A DNA stretch of 58,898 nt from Nitrospirales bacterium (GTDB taxonomy: Bacteria; Nitrospirota; Nitrospiria; Nitrospirales; UBA8639), in NCBI GenBank assembly GCA_012270585.1, contig JAAXIB010000017.1, positions 1-58,898 of the forward strand. Direction: 5' to 3'. Shown piece after piece: positions 41,095 to 51,401 of the stretch. Made by a program: the position numbers and the translations under genes. Numbering within the stretch: the first letter of the stretch is position 1; every line of letters starts with the position of its first letter. The notes under the pieces were generated by a model. That model did no database searches and was not told the DNA's origin. It saw only the letters and a list, made by a program, of their open reading frames with translations.

Positions 41095-42411
41095 TCAATT
41101 CTCAGGCTGTTTGGAAGAAGACACCGCGAGCACTTCGTCCACTCCGGAACGAAAGGTTTTCTGGGGCACTCCGGTCAGAGACCCGCGATAGCCGATACCG
41201 TCTTTGATCACTTCCACCAACGCCCCTTGGTCGAACAAGTGCGGTTCGGTAATCACGTCACCCCGGCAGAACAGGATATCGGCCCGATACCCCGGTGCCA
41301 ATTTACCGGTATCGTCTTGTCCAATGCGCTCGGCAGCGAGCCCCGTCCCGCTGTACCACGCTGCCAGGGGAGGCAAGCCATCCTTGATCAGGGAGACCAT
41401 CTCCATATAATTCCGGCCGTGCATATGGGGGAGGATAGGGTCGGTTCCCGTGATCATGTTGAGACCGCTTGCCTGCGCGATTCTGACCGCTTCGGCATGG
41501 GCCTGAGTCACCCGTTGCACTTTCTCGGCGATAAAAGGAGAGAGGTTATCAACCTTGGGCAACTCATAATTGATCCACGACGTTGGGGTCACTGTACACC
41601 CTTTGGCATAGGCTTTTTCCGCCAAAGGTTCATTGAGAAACGAGATATGCTGAATGTCATGCACCCCGCAATCAATGGCCAATTCGATTCCGTGCCGACT
41701 ATGGGCATGGGCCGCGACCATCATGCCGCGACCGGCGGCTTCGTCACAAATCGCTTCGATTTCCGCTTGCGTGAAATCCCGATGCTCCAATTTATCCGAG
41801 GGAGACACGACCCCGGGGCTTGTACAAATTTTCACCAGGTCGCCGCCACAAGCGGCGATTTCACGCACGCGCTTTCGACATTCCCAAGGCCCGTCCACAA
41901 TGCTCGAGGGACGACCGGGGCCCGAAGGCCATAAACGGGAAACCGTGTCATGGCACCGGTCCGTGCCTCGAAAATCCGCATGACCGCCGGTTGTGGACAG
42001 CATGCAAATGGCAATCTTCAAACGAGGCCCAATGATGACCCCTTCCTCCACCAATCGTTTGACCACGTGTGTTGCCCCTCCCACGTCACGAACGGTCGTC
42101 ACGCCGCCACGGACCAACGTGGCATAGAGAATTCGCTCGGTATAGAGCAGACCAGCGGGTCCGTTCATGGCAGCCAGGTCTTCGTCGCGGATGCCCAACA
42201 CGGTGACGTGCCCATGGCAGTCGACGAGCCCCGGGGTCGCGGTGAGCGAAGAACAATCAACGTAGCGAACGTCGTGACCAGGCCGGGTCTGATGCGGTTT
42301 CACCGCTTCTATCTTACCCCCTTCTACCCACACATCGACCCCTTCATGCACCGCGGCACCGGTGCCTGAGGTTCCGTCATACAATTTTTTGACGTTGGAG
42401 AAAATGATCAT
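41095..42411 (-). CDS. Amidohydrolase (imidazolonepropionase/prolidase-like)
   Basis: A 438-residue metal-dependent amidohydrolase. The first metal site is in 'GLVDCHGHVTVLG', the bridging carboxylated lysine is likely in 'GGDLVKICTSPG', further ligands are in 'MVAAHAHSRHGIELAI' and 'HDIQHISF', and the catalytic Asp is in 'MITGTDPILPHMHGRNYMEM'. 'KLAPGYRADILFCRGD' closes the barrel. Family members cleave dipeptides (Xaa-Pro), imidazolonepropionate or arylamides; the substrate cannot be told. The frame continues 55 codons upstream, but 'MIIFSNVKKLYDG' at ATG 42411 is the natural N-terminus. Confidence 0.85.
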   Translation of the reverse strand: MIIFSNVKKLYDGTSGTGAAVHEGVDVWVEGGKIEAVKPHQTRPGHDVRYVDCSSLTATPGLVDCHGHVTVLGIRDEDLAAMNGPAGLLYTERILYATLVRGGVTTVRDVGGATHVVKRLVEEGVIIGPRLKIAICMLSTTGGHADFRGTDRCHDTVSRLWPSGPGRPSSIVDGPWECRKRVREIAACGGDLVKICTSPGVVSPSDKLEHRDFTQAEIEAICDEAAGRGMMVAAHAHSRHGIELAIDCGVHDIQHISFLNEPLAEKAYAKGCTVTPTSWINYELPKVDNLSPFIAEKVQRVTQAHAEAVRIAQASGLNMITGTDPILPHMHGRNYMEMVSLIKDGLPPLAAWYSGTGLAAERIGQDDTGKLAPGYRADILFCRGDVITEPHLFDQGALVEVIKDGIGYRGSLTGVPQKTFRSGVDEVLAVSSSKQPEN

Positions 42412-42798
42412 TGTGTCACCCCGCGTGAGAGCCGGAAGGCCTCTTGTGTACCGGAACCTCGAGAATTTCTCAAGCAACAAAAAGCAGGTTTTTCGACGAC
42501 GTGTGGGATGAGGGACTGCGAGATTCCGAAACGACGCGGCGCGACGACGGTCGGCAAGAACGCCCGGCGTTTTCAAAGGAGTGCCTTTCGATGCCGGATA
42601 CCGTCTTCCCGGATTGAAAAATGCTGAAATATCTGGATAATGTGGGTTGGCTTTTCTCCCGTTTTTATATCCCTTTCCCTCTGATCACGAGGCAACCAGC
42701 GTCATGCGCCGCGAAAACATCAAAAAAGGAAATTCCAATGCAACGGTGCGGCGTTTTGCCCGTCTTGGCCGACACCCGGTGTAAAAAATTCTGATCGT
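42412..42798. other. Intergenic region without recognisable features
   Basis: A 387-base divergent gap between the amidohydrolase and the ATP-grasp gene. It contains short imperfect repeats ('ccggata' near 42594 and again as 'cccggatt' near 42608) and a T-rich tract near 42652-42672. I see no convincing promoter, RNA or gene. Confidence 0.4.
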
Positions 42799-44223
42799 AT
42801 GGCTGACTATAAGAATTTCGACGAAATGTTCGGCACGGGCGAAAAGCATCGCGAGCCCTATCGTGACTATCACCAATGGCTTGAGTCCCAGGACGCGGCG
42901 TGGCTGCATCGGAAGTCGGATGAAGCCGAGACCGTGTTTCGCAGGATCGGGATCACCTTCAGCGTGTATGGAGAGGAGGAAGCCAGTGAACGACTGATCC
43001 CGTTCGACGTCGTGCCGCGCATCATTTCCAGTCGTGAATGGTCACGGCTGGTTCGCGGGATTCGGCAGCGCGTCCAGGCGATGAATGCCTTTTTGTACGA
43101 CGTGTATCACCGCCAGGAAATCTTTCGGGCGGGTCGCATTCCGATCGAGTTGATCGCTGAAAATGATGCCTTTCTCCCACAGATGATCGGCGTCTCGCCA
43201 CCGGGTAACGTCTACACCCACGTCGTCGGCGTCGATATTGTCCGCACCGGCGAAAACGAATTCCACGTCCTGGAAGACAATGCCCGCACGCCGTCCGGAG
43301 TGTCCTACATGCTGGAGAATCGGGAAATCATGCTCCAGATGTTTCCGGAACTGTTTGCGCAGATTAACGTGCAGGCCGTCGGCAACTATCCCAAAAACCT
43401 GCGACGCTCGCTCGGGAACTGCGTGCCCCGTTCGTGTAAAGGGCAGCCGGTCATCGCAGTGCTGACCCCCGGCATTTACAATTCAGCCTATTTTGAGCAC
43501 GCGTTCCTTGCCGGCCAAATGGGCGCAGAACTGGTCGAAGGTCATGATCTGCGCGTGGTGGATGGACGCGTCGCCATGCGTACCACCCAAGGGTACGCAC
43601 CCATTGACGTCATTTACAGACGCGTGGACGACGGTTACCTGGACCCGCTCAACTTCAACCCGCAGTCACTTCTGGGGGTGCCGGGCATTTTCGACGTTTA
43701 CAGGGCCGGGGGCGTCACCATCGCCAACGCCCCCGGCACGGGCATTGCCGATGATAAGGCCGTCTATTCGTATATGCCGGAAATCATCGAGTTCTATACG
43801 GGCGAAAAGGCGCTGCTGAACAACGTGCAAACCTGGCGTTGCTCCGAGCCTGATGCGCTACGCTACGTGCTGGACCACCTGTCCGAGTTGGTCGTCAAGG
43901 AGGTGCATGGTTCCGGCGGGTATGGCATGCTGGTCGGGCCGACCGCAAGCCACGAGGAACTCGTCGCTTTCCGGAACAAGTTGGAAGCAAGCCCCGGCAA
44001 ATATATTGCCCAGCCCACCCTGTCGCTTTCAACCACGCCGATTCTGACCAAGAACGGCCTGGATCCGCGCCACGTGGACCTGCGTGTCTTTGTCCTGGTA
44101 TCGCCGGAGGAAATCCGCATGACTCCGGGCGGGCTGACCCGCGTGGCGTTGAACAAAGGGTCGCTTGTCGTCAATTCCAGCCAAGGCGGTGGCACCAAGG
44201 ACACCTGGGTCCTGGAGGAATAA
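42799..44223 (+). CDS. Circularly permuted type 2 ATP-grasp protein
   Basis: A 474-residue protein of the circularly permuted ATP-grasp type 2 family (formerly DUF404/DUF407). 'VLEDNARTPSGVSYMLENRE', 'ADDKAVYSYMPEIIEFYTGE', 'LVVKEVHGSGGYGMLVGP' and 'HVDLRVFVL' supply the nucleotide-binding pieces. It is the first gene of a widely conserved trio with an alpha-E protein and a transglutaminase-like protein (next two genes, gaps of 5 and 4 bases). The trio is thought to make or modify a peptide-like product, but the reaction is unknown. The ATG at 42799 lacks a clear ribosome site. Confidence 0.9.
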   Translation: MADYKNFDEMFGTGEKHREPYRDYHQWLESQDAAWLHRKSDEAETVFRRIGITFSVYGEEEASERLIPFDVVPRIISSREWSRLVRGIRQRVQAMNAFLYDVYHRQEIFRAGRIPIELIAENDAFLPQMIGVSPPGNVYTHVVGVDIVRTGENEFHVLEDNARTPSGVSYMLENREIMLQMFPELFAQINVQAVGNYPKNLRRSLGNCVPRSCKGQPVIAVLTPGIYNSAYFEHAFLAGQMGAELVEGHDLRVVDGRVAMRTTQGYAPIDVIYRRVDDGYLDPLNFNPQSLLGVPGIFDVYRAGGVTIANAPGTGIADDKAVYSYMPEIIEFYTGEKALLNNVQTWRCSEPDALRYVLDHLSELVVKEVHGSGGYGMLVGPTASHEELVAFRNKLEASPGKYIAQPTLSLSTTPILTKNGLDPRHVDLRVFVLVSPEEIRMTPGGLTRVALNKGSLVVNSSQGGGTKDTWVLEE

Positions 44224-44228
44224 CCCCG

Positions 44229-45170
44229 ATGCTCGGGAAAACCGCCGACGGTCTGTTCTGGATGTTTCGTTACCTTGAACGAAACGAGAACACCGCGCGC
44301 CTGCTCGACGCTGGTTTTCGCATTGCCCTGACCCGCGCCGCCGACGCTGAGAACGAGTGGGCTTCCGTGCTCACCACGGTCGGCGTCAAGCAGGCCTTTC
44401 AGGAAAAATACGAACGGATGGAGACGGCTCACGTCATCGATTTCCTGTTACGCGACCCCTCCAATCCTTCCAGTGTCATGTCGATGATTCAGTCCGCACG
44501 CGACAATGCCCGGCTCCTGCGCACCGCACTGACGCGCGAGTTGTGGTCGGCAACCAATGAATGCTGGCTGACCCTCAGGGAATTGATGGCCCGTCCCGTG
44601 CGAGAACGGGAGTTGCCCTTTGTCCTGAGCACGATTCAACAGCAAAACGCCCTGCTCGGCGGCACGCTCCACGGCACCATGATGCGAAACGAGATATTCA
44701 ATTTCGCCCGTCTCGGCACGTTCCTGGAACGGGCTGACAACACGGTGCGCATCCTCGACGTCAAGTACTATTTGCTGTTGCCGTCCGTCTCGTTAGTCGG
44801 CAGTTCTTTGGATAACGTCCAGTGGGAAACCATTCTCAGGTCGGTGTCGGCCCAACGCTCCTACCACCGGCTCCATAAAGGTGACGTTCGCCCAAGAGAG
44901 ATCGCGAATTTCCTGATGCTCGATCTCCGGATGCCGCGTTCGCTCGCCTTCTGCTATTCAAAGATCGTGGATAATCTCACGCATCTCGCCAAAGATTACG
45001 GGGTTCGCCAGTCCTGCTTCGATCAGGCGGAAACGGTGTTCGCCAGGCTGACGGACCGCTCCATCGACGACATTTTCGAATCCGGATTGCACGAATTCAT
45101 CCAGGACTTCATCCGGGACAACAATGCCCTGGGGCGGCAGATTGAAAAAGATTACCGCTTTTACGGATAG
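44229..45170 (+). CDS. Alpha-E domain protein (DUF403)
   Basis: A 313-residue, almost entirely helical protein of the alpha-E family. 'MLGKTADGLFWMFRYLERNE' at the N-terminus, with 'FLERADNTVRILDVKYYLLL' in the middle, carries the repeated 'R..E...N..R' pattern that gives the family its name. It sits second in the conserved ATP-grasp/alpha-E/transglutaminase trio, 5 bases behind the ATP-grasp gene. In some bacteria these two are fused, which supports joint action. Reaction unknown. Confidence 0.9.
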   Translation: MLGKTADGLFWMFRYLERNENTARLLDAGFRIALTRAADAENEWASVLTTVGVKQAFQEKYERMETAHVIDFLLRDPSNPSSVMSMIQSARDNARLLRTALTRELWSATNECWLTLRELMARPVRERELPFVLSTIQQQNALLGGTLHGTMMRNEIFNFARLGTFLERADNTVRILDVKYYLLLPSVSLVGSSLDNVQWETILRSVSAQRSYHRLHKGDVRPREIANFLMLDLRMPRSLAFCYSKIVDNLTHLAKDYGVRQSCFDQAETVFARLTDRSIDDIFESGLHEFIQDFIRDNNALGRQIEKDYRFYG

Positions 45171-45174
45171 CAGG

Positions 45175-45975
45175 ATGAGACTGAACATTTCCCATTTCAC
45201 GAAATACGAGTACGACAAGCCCGTCCACTATGCCTTGCAACAGGTTCGCCTGACACCGAAGTCGCAGGCGTCGCAGAACGTGTTATCGTGGGGCATTACG
45301 GTTGAAGGCGGTCGCAAACAGCTCGAGTTTACGGATCAGCACCACAACCTGGTCACCCTGATCAGCCTCGATGAAGAGCAGTCGAAGCTCAACATCCATT
45401 GCAAAGGAGAGGTCGAAACGATCAAGCAAAGCGGGATTGCCGGCCAACAGTACGGCGACACGCCGTTGTGGTATTTCAAACGATCGACTGCACTCACCAA
45501 GCCGGGTGAACAGATTCACGATCTCGTCAAATCCCTGGTCGATGACGACCGGGACGACCTGACGAGACTGCACGCGCTCTCCGGTCTCGTTGCGAAGGCC
45601 GTTTCCTATAAGAAAGGAGTGACCAACTCCCAAACCACGGCGGAAGACGCGCTGGAGGCAGGGCACGGTGTTTGCCAGGACCATACGCATATTTTTCTCA
45701 GTGGGGCACGACTCCTTGGCTTCCCGGGTCGATACGTCAGCGGGTATCTCATGATGGACAACCACGTGGAACAGGACGCAAGCCATGCCTGGGCAGAAGC
45801 ATGGATCGAGAACCTGGGATGGACCGGGTTTGACGTGTCAAACGCTATCTCGCCGGATGAGCGCTACGTGCGCGTGGCCACGGGTCTCGATTATAAAGAC
45901 GCCGCGCCCATATCCGGCATTCGGATAGGAGAAGCCAAAGAGTCCATGATCGTCACCGTCCACGTGCAGCGGTAA
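45175..45975 (+). CDS. Transglutaminase-like cysteine peptidase
   Basis: A 266-residue protein with an N-terminal beta-sandwich ('MRLNISHFTKYEYDKPVHYA') and a transglutaminase-core domain. The catalytic triad is Cys167 ('GHGVCQDHTHIF'), His204 ('DASHAWAEAWI') and Asp220 ('GWTGFDVSNA'). Such enzymes hydrolyse or transfer amide bonds in peptides. It is third in the trio with the ATP-grasp and alpha-E genes; a build-and-cut peptide pathway is a reasonable inference. Start ATG 45175, 4 bases after the previous stop, with GGATAGCAGG upstream. The 228-base gap that follows shows no glycine riboswitch ahead of gcvP. Confidence 0.9.
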   Translation: MRLNISHFTKYEYDKPVHYALQQVRLTPKSQASQNVLSWGITVEGGRKQLEFTDQHHNLVTLISLDEEQSKLNIHCKGEVETIKQSGIAGQQYGDTPLWYFKRSTALTKPGEQIHDLVKSLVDDDRDDLTRLHALSGLVAKAVSYKKGVTNSQTTAEDALEAGHGVCQDHTHIFLSGARLLGFPGRYVSGYLMMDNHVEQDASHAWAEAWIENLGWTGFDVSNAISPDERYVRVATGLDYKDAAPISGIRIGEAKESMIVTVHVQR

Positions 45976-46203
45976 GGCTCCCTGACGACGGCAGATAACT
46001 TGGCAGGGTCCGGGAGACCATGATAGGGTTAAAACTGACGTCGAGAACGCGTGCGATCGGTTACGAACGCCTGCCACCGCCGCATCAACCTTTTCATGGT
46101 CGTTGAACGCAATCGCATGTACTGTCTCTTTTCCCGACTTCGCACTGAAAAGACCATCATGAACCGCTTTCATCCAGATTGAGCCTCGTTCTTTCCTCGC
46201 TCC

Positions 46204-49083
46204 ATGACCGATCGCACCCCACAGAATTGGTTGAGGCCCGCGAAGACGTTCCTTGATCGACACACAGGGCCGACGGAGGCCGAGATTCTGGAGATGCTGA
46301 ACGTCCTCGGGTTCCCGTCGCTGGAGACGTTGGTCCACGCCACGGTCCCCGAGGACATTCGCCTGCATGAGTCACTTAACTTGCCGGCACCACGGAGCGA
46401 GGAGGAGGTTATATCCGACCTCCGGCGCATGGCCCGAAAGAATCACGTGTTCCGTTCGTTTATCGGGATGGGGTATTACGATTGTCACACGCCCCCCGTC
46501 ATTCTCCGGAACATGTTGGAAAATCCGGCGTGGTACACCCAGTACACTCCCTACCAGGCAGAAATTGCCCAAGGAAGACTGGAAGCCCTTCTCAATTTTC
46601 AAACGATGGTGGCTGACCTCACCGGCCTCCCGTTGACCAATGCGTCCCTTCTGGATGAAGGAACCGCCGCGGCGGAAGCCATGGCCATGTGCAAAGCCAT
46701 CACCGGCCGGCAGGCGTTTTTCGCTTCGGAAGGGTGTCACCCGCAAACGCTGGCTGTGGTCCGGACTCGCGCCGCGACGCTCGGTCTCCATTTGGATATC
46801 GGCACGGTCGATGAGATCGACTGGGAACGGGCGTCGTATGGCGGGCTCCTCCTGCAATATCCCACCACGGACGGCACGTTTCGCAACGACCACGATCTGG
46901 TTCGTAGAGCCCATGACGCGGGCACACAGGTCGTTGTGGCCACGGACCTGCTCGCGCTCACCCTCTTCAAGCCACCGGGAGAATTCGGTGCGGATATCGC
47001 CGTGGGTTCCAGCCAGCGCTTTGGGGTGCCTTTGGGATTCGGAGGCCCGCACGCCGCGTTCCTAGCCACGCGCAAAGATTACAAGCGCCAAATACCCGGA
47101 CGCATCGTCGGCGTTTCCAAAGATAGTCAGGGGCGGACGGCTTACCGGCTGGCGTTACAGACCCGGGAGCAACACATTCGTCGCGACCGGGCCACGAGCA
47201 ACATCTGTACCGCTCAAGTGCTGTTGGCCAATATTGCCGGCATGTATGCCGTGTATCACGGACCCGACGGGCTCAAGCGCATTGCCGAACGCGTCCACGG
47301 CTTGACCCTTGTCCTCGCCGAGGGGTTGACCCGTTTCGGGTGTCGCGTTCCGGACGAACTCTTTTTCGATACCTTGCGGGTGTCTGCCGAGGGGCTCCCT
47401 GCGGACCGGATCCGCGACCGAGCGGAGCAGCATCGCCTCAACCTGCGAGAATTTGCAGACGGGTCCTTCGGCATCGCATTGGATGAAACGACGACCACGG
47501 ATGACGTGGAGACCCTCTGGAAGACCTTTGCAAAAGACGGCCAGGTGTGGTTTACGGCAAAAGAACTCGCGGAAACGTGTTCCGTCTCGCTCCCAGCCCT
47601 TTTTGCCCGCACGACGCCCTTTCTGACTCACGAAGTCTTTCACCGGTATCATTCCGAACACGAGCTGCTCCGCTACATGCATCGTCTCCAGTCGCGAGAC
47701 CTTTCGCTGGTCCATTCCATGATTCCCCTGGGCTCCTGCACCATGAAACTCAACGCGACGGTGGAAATGCTACCCGTGACGTGGCCGGAATTCAGTCACC
47801 TGCATCCGTTTGCCCCTTCGAAACAAACGGAAGGGTACACCCAATTGTTCCGGGAACTGGAGACCTGGCTCTCCGAAATCACGGGGTATCCGGCAATCTC
47901 GCTCCAGCCCAACGCCGGATCCCAAGGGGAATATGCCGGGCTGCTGGTTATTCGGGCGTATCACGAGAGCCGCGGACAAGGGCACCGGAACACGTGTCTG
48001 ATCCCGGTGTCGGCTCACGGGACCAATCCCGCGAGCGCGGTGATTGCCGGGCTGCAAGTCGTTCCCGTGGCCTGTGACAAACATGGGAATATCGATCTTG
48101 AGGATTTGCGCGCCAAGGCCGACCGCCACCACAAGACGTTAGCCGCGCTCATGGTGACGTACCCGTCGACGCATGGAGTCTTTGAAGAAACGATTCAGGA
48201 AATCTGCCGGGTCGTACACGAGCACGGCGGCCAAGTCTATATGGACGGCGCCAACATGAACGCCATGGTCGGGTTGTGCCGGCCGGCCGACATCGGAGCC
48301 GATGTCTGTCATCTCAACCTGCACAAGACCTTTTGCATTCCCCATGGCGGGGGCGGACCCGGGATGGGGCCGATTGCCGCCGCCGCGCACCTGGCCCCGT
48401 TTTTGCCCGGACATCCGATCCGCGACACGGGTGGGACACAGGGCATCGGGCCGGTCTCCGCGGCACCCCAGGGGAGCCCGAGCATCCTGCCGATTTCCTG
48501 GGCCTTTATTGCGCTCATGGGCGCAAAGGGGTTGACCCGGGCCACCGGCGTCGCGATTCTCAATGCCAATTACATGGCCAAGCGATTGGAAAAGGACTTT
48601 TCCATCCTGTACACCGGAAGGGGCGGCCTGTGCGCCCATGAATTTATTCTGGATTTGCGACCGTTCAAGAAGTCCGCCGGCGTTGAAGTGGAAGACGTCG
48701 CCAAACGCCTCATGGACTTTGGATTCCACGCCCCGACCATTTCATGGCCCGTGGCCGGCACGATGATGATTGAACCCACGGAAAGCGAATCCAAATCGGA
48801 ACTCGATCAGTATTGCGATGCGCTTTTGACGATTCGAAAAGAAATTACGGATATTGAAGAAGGGCGACTCCCGCGAGACGACAATCCCCTGAAACATGCC
48901 CCGCATACGATTGAAGACGTCACAAAGCCGGACTGGAATCATCTCTACGACCGCGAGCAGGCGGCCTTTCCCCTGCCGTGGCTCCGGGACTCCAAATTCT
49001 GGCCCGCCGTCTCACGCATTGACAGTGCGTATGGAGACCGTCACGTCGTCTGTACGTGTCCTCCAATCAATCATGATCCATAA
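46204..49083 (+). CDS. gcvP: Glycine dehydrogenase (decarboxylating), P-protein
   Basis: A 959-residue single-chain P-protein of the glycine cleavage system, which decarboxylates glycine with PLP and passes the aminomethyl group to lipoylated GcvH. Both homologous halves are present ('[19 protein letters not shown]' and '[17 protein letters not shown]' in the first; '[14 protein letters not shown]' and '[14 protein letters not shown]' in the second). The PLP lysine is Lys708 in '[20 protein letters not shown]'. The full-length fused form is complete. gcvT lies about 6.7 kb downstream on the other strand; gcvH is not in the window. Confidence 0.96.
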   Translation: MTDRTPQNWLRPAKTFLDRHTGPTEAEILEMLNVLGFPSLETLVHATVPEDIRLHESLNLPAPRSEEEVISDLRRMARKNHVFRSFIGMGYYDCHTPPVILRNMLENPAWYTQYTPYQAEIAQGRLEALLNFQTMVADLTGLPLTNASLLDEGTAAAEAMAMCKAITGRQAFFASEGCHPQTLAVVRTRAATLGLHLDIGTVDEIDWERASYGGLLLQYPTTDGTFRNDHDLVRRAHDAGTQVVVATDLLALTLFKPPGEFGADIAVGSSQRFGVPLGFGGPHAAFLATRKDYKRQIPGRIVGVSKDSQGRTAYRLALQTREQHIRRDRATSNICTAQVLLANIAGMYAVYHGPDGLKRIAERVHGLTLVLAEGLTRFGCRVPDELFFDTLRVSAEGLPADRIRDRAEQHRLNLREFADGSFGIALDETTTTDDVETLWKTFAKDGQVWFTAKELAETCSVSLPALFARTTPFLTHEVFHRYHSEHELLRYMHRLQSRDLSLVHSMIPLGSCTMKLNATVEMLPVTWPEFSHLHPFAPSKQTEGYTQLFRELETWLSEITGYPAISLQPNAGSQGEYAGLLVIRAYHESRGQGHRNTCLIPVSAHGTNPASAVIAGLQVVPVACDKHGNIDLEDLRAKADRHHKTLAALMVTYPSTHGVFEETIQEICRVVHEHGGQVYMDGANMNAMVGLCRPADIGADVCHLNLHKTFCIPHGGGGPGMGPIAAAAHLAPFLPGHPIRDTGGTQGIGPVSAAPQGSPSILPISWAFIALMGAKGLTRATGVAILNANYMAKRLEKDFSILYTGRGGLCAHEFILDLRPFKKSAGVEVEDVAKRLMDFGFHAPTISWPVAGTMMIEPTESESKSELDQYCDALLTIRKEITDIEEGRLPRDDNPLKHAPHTIEDVTKPDWNHLYDREQAAFPLPWLRDSKFWPAVSRIDSAYGDRHVVCTCPPINHDP

Positions 49084-49123
49084 CCACTCAACGCCCTGAT
49101 GACAGGGTGCAACCGAAGGAACC

Positions 49124-50383
49124 ATGAAAGCCGAATCACCAAACACGCTGCTGTGGGCCATCCTGACGGGCATTATGTCCGGAACGATCCTTGGGGGAAC
49201 CTTGCCGGAAGCAGGACATTCCGTTGCGTTCCTGGGGGAACTGTTTCTTAAAGCTCTATTCGTCCTCGTGGTCCCCTTGGTCATGAGTTCCATCATCGTC
49301 GGGGTCACCAGCCTCGGCGACGTCCGGCGACTCGGCCCCTTGGGAGGTCGAGCGGTCCTCTATTTCATGACGACTACGGGGATCGCGGTCGTCATCGGGC
49401 TGGTCCTGGTCCTGCTGATCCAGCCGGGGACCCCGGGATCGGCCGAATCCCCTGCCGGCGACATGTCATCCGTCTCGGAACGATTGGAAGATAAACCCGA
49501 CAGCGTGCCCGAGCTGCTCCGGACTATCCTGACCGGGCTCATCCCCAAGAATCTGTTTTCCGCCATGGCCAACGCCGACGTCCTGCCGTTGATCATTTTT
49601 TCCTTGGTGTTCGGCGGAATCCTGACGACGGTGGGAGAACGGGGCAGGCTCGTGATTCAAGTCGTCGAAGGCGTGAACGAAGCCATCATGGCCATGGTCC
49701 ATTTGCTGATGTGGGCCGCGCCTGTGGGAATCGGCGCGTTGATTGCCGGCCGTTTGGGCGAGGCGGGAGGGTTCAGCGGCTTTTGGCCGCAATTGGTGCA
49801 ACTGGGAGCCTATGCCGGCACCGTCATTCTGGGTTTGTTGATCCACGGCTTGATCGTGATTCCCCTGCTCCTTCACTTCATCGGGAAACAGAACGTCTTC
49901 ACGTACGCAAGGAACATCGGGACTGCCCTGACAACGGCGTTCTCCACCAGTTCGAGTTCGGCGACGCTTCCGCTCACCATGGAAGCCGTCATCGAGGAAA
50001 ACCGGATTTCGCCACGAACCGCGCGTTTTGTGCTCCCCGTAGGCGCGACGATCAACATGGACGGCACGGCCCTCTACGAGGCGGTGGCTGCCGTGTTCAT
50101 TGCACAATCCTATGGCATCGAACTCGGATTCACCCAGACGGTGATCATCGTGCTGACGGCGACCTTGGCCGCGGTCGGCGCGGCCGGGATCCCCGAAGCC
50201 GGTCTGGTCACGATGGTGATCGTGCTCAAGTCCGTCAACCTGCCCATCGAAGGCATTGCCCTCATTCTGGTGATCGACTGGTTCCTGGACCGCTGCCGCA
50301 CCACGGTCAACGTCTGGGGAGACGCGGCGGGATCGGCGGTGATCGACAGGTTGGAGAACAAGGCCCGAGGCGGAAGCGGGTGA
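49124..50383 (+). CDS. Dicarboxylate/amino acid:cation symporter (DAACS family)
   Basis: A 419-residue inner-membrane symporter of the glutamate/C4-dicarboxylate family. The re-entrant loop 1 serine-rich tip is 'FSTSSSSATLPLTMEAV'. The unwound helix motif is 'NMDGTALYEAVAAVFIAQ'. The second hairpin is 'AAVGAAGIPEAGLVTMVIV', and helix 8 contains 'DWFLDRCRTTVNVWGDAAG', the substrate-binding Asp/Arg region. It would take up glutamate, aspartate or C4-dicarboxylates with Na+ or H+. The Arg in 'DRCRTT' favours acidic substrates. ATG 49124, 40 bases behind gcvP, so possibly co-transcribed with it. Confidence 0.93.
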   Translation: MKAESPNTLLWAILTGIMSGTILGGTLPEAGHSVAFLGELFLKALFVLVVPLVMSSIIVGVTSLGDVRRLGPLGGRAVLYFMTTTGIAVVIGLVLVLLIQPGTPGSAESPAGDMSSVSERLEDKPDSVPELLRTILTGLIPKNLFSAMANADVLPLIIFSLVFGGILTTVGERGRLVIQVVEGVNEAIMAMVHLLMWAAPVGIGALIAGRLGEAGGFSGFWPQLVQLGAYAGTVILGLLIHGLIVIPLLLHFIGKQNVFTYARNIGTALTTAFSTSSSSATLPLTMEAVIEENRISPRTARFVLPVGATINMDGTALYEAVAAVFIAQSYGIELGFTQTVIIVLTATLAAVGAAGIPEAGLVTMVIVLKSVNLPIEGIALILVIDWFLDRCRTTVNVWGDAAGSAVIDRLENKARGGSG

Positions 50384-50417
50384 ACGCACCTCGTGGCTCG
50401 CCCGGTCCTCGGGCAAC

Positions 50418-51299
50418 CTAAAACCCGTACCGGAGTCCGACACCCACGTAATTTCCGGATATACTGGCGTTGAAATCCCGTCTACTTGTATATCCCGTGA
50501 AAGTCGGCTCACCGGCATCGAAGTATCGGTAGTCCAGGCTGACGGTGATCGAACGGTCCTCCGGCAAGGGGAACTCGTACCCGACGCCTCCACCCACCTG
50601 ATAAGAGAACACGGTATCATCATCGTCAACAAGCAAAGTGCCTGTGGTGGCCGAGTTCACCTCCACGGAAATCTTCGTCAACCCAATGCCGCCACCGACG
50701 TAAGGTTTCCACGCGAAACCCAGATCAATATCATAAAAAGCATTGACCTTGAAGGTCACCGCCTGAAAATCGCCGGTGAGAGGGTGGGGGCTTGCTGCGA
50801 TAGTTCGCTGTTCCAATCCATTTTTCAGCTCCGGGTTTGCTGCAGCGGCCGCAAGGTAGGCATCCGGTCCCTGAGGTTGATTATTGGCTTCTGCCCAAAC
50901 GTCATACGCGTTAAGGACAAAGGTACCCGGACTCCTGACATCCATTTCGTCCAGATTGTGCTTCCGGTAGCTGATCTCGCCTTCGACGCGAAAACCGTTG
51001 GCAAAGGCCCAGCCCACCGCGCCTTTCACTTTATACCCGGTATCGGTCTTGGATGTGGCGTCGAGCGGGGTAAACTGGGGCTCGGCATACTGTGCCGTGA
51101 CGTCGGCATCGTTCAGAAGGTTGACCCCTCCCCCGATCGCGACGTAAGGCCCCTCGCCGGCATAGACGCTCGTGGCGAATGAGACGAACACTACCGCGAG
51201 GGTGGGCAACACACCTGTTGTAGCCTTCGAAAAACGCCGCAAGCCGCGCAGCCACGCCGGTTCGCAGGAAACGACCGTCAATAAGGGATCAGTGCGCAT
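50418..51299 (-). CDS. Outer-membrane beta-barrel protein (OmpA/OmpW-like, 8 strands)
   Basis: A 293-residue protein with a long N-terminal export segment ('TTGVLPTLAVVFVSFATSVYA') and a beta-barrel. Strands begin at 'GPYVAIGGGVNLL' and close with 'YVGVGLRYGF', ending in the terminal Phe that the Bam machinery recognises. 'KVNAFYDIDLGFAWKPYVGG', 'IGLTKISVEV' and 'VSLDYRYFDAG' are typical of OmpA-like small barrels and of adhesin-type outer-membrane proteins. The start is ATG 51299 with GAGGAGG upstream; the frame opens 24 codons earlier without support. Function unknown. Confidence 0.85.
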   Translation of the reverse strand: MRTDPLLTVVSCEPAWLRGLRRFSKATTGVLPTLAVVFVSFATSVYAGEGPYVAIGGGVNLLNDADVTAQYAEPQFTPLDATSKTDTGYKVKGAVGWAFANGFRVEGEISYRKHNLDEMDVRSPGTFVLNAYDVWAEANNQPQGPDAYLAAAAANPELKNGLEQRTIAASPHPLTGDFQAVTFKVNAFYDIDLGFAWKPYVGGGIGLTKISVEVNSATTGTLLVDDDDTVFSYQVGGGVGYEFPLPEDRSITVSLDYRYFDAGEPTFTGYTSRRDFNASISGNYVGVGLRYGF

Positions 51300-51401
51300 C
51301 ACCCGTTCCTCCTCGCTGAAAAATGTGGGGCGTGCTTTATCAAAAACGCCATCGGAAGTCTCGCACACCATACCCGTTCCCCTATGCTATAATCAATACA
51401 G

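Noticed and set aside
45976-46203. Possible glycine riboswitch ahead of gcvP
   Set aside because: The tandem aptamer core sequences of known glycine riboswitches could not be found, and the gap is short.
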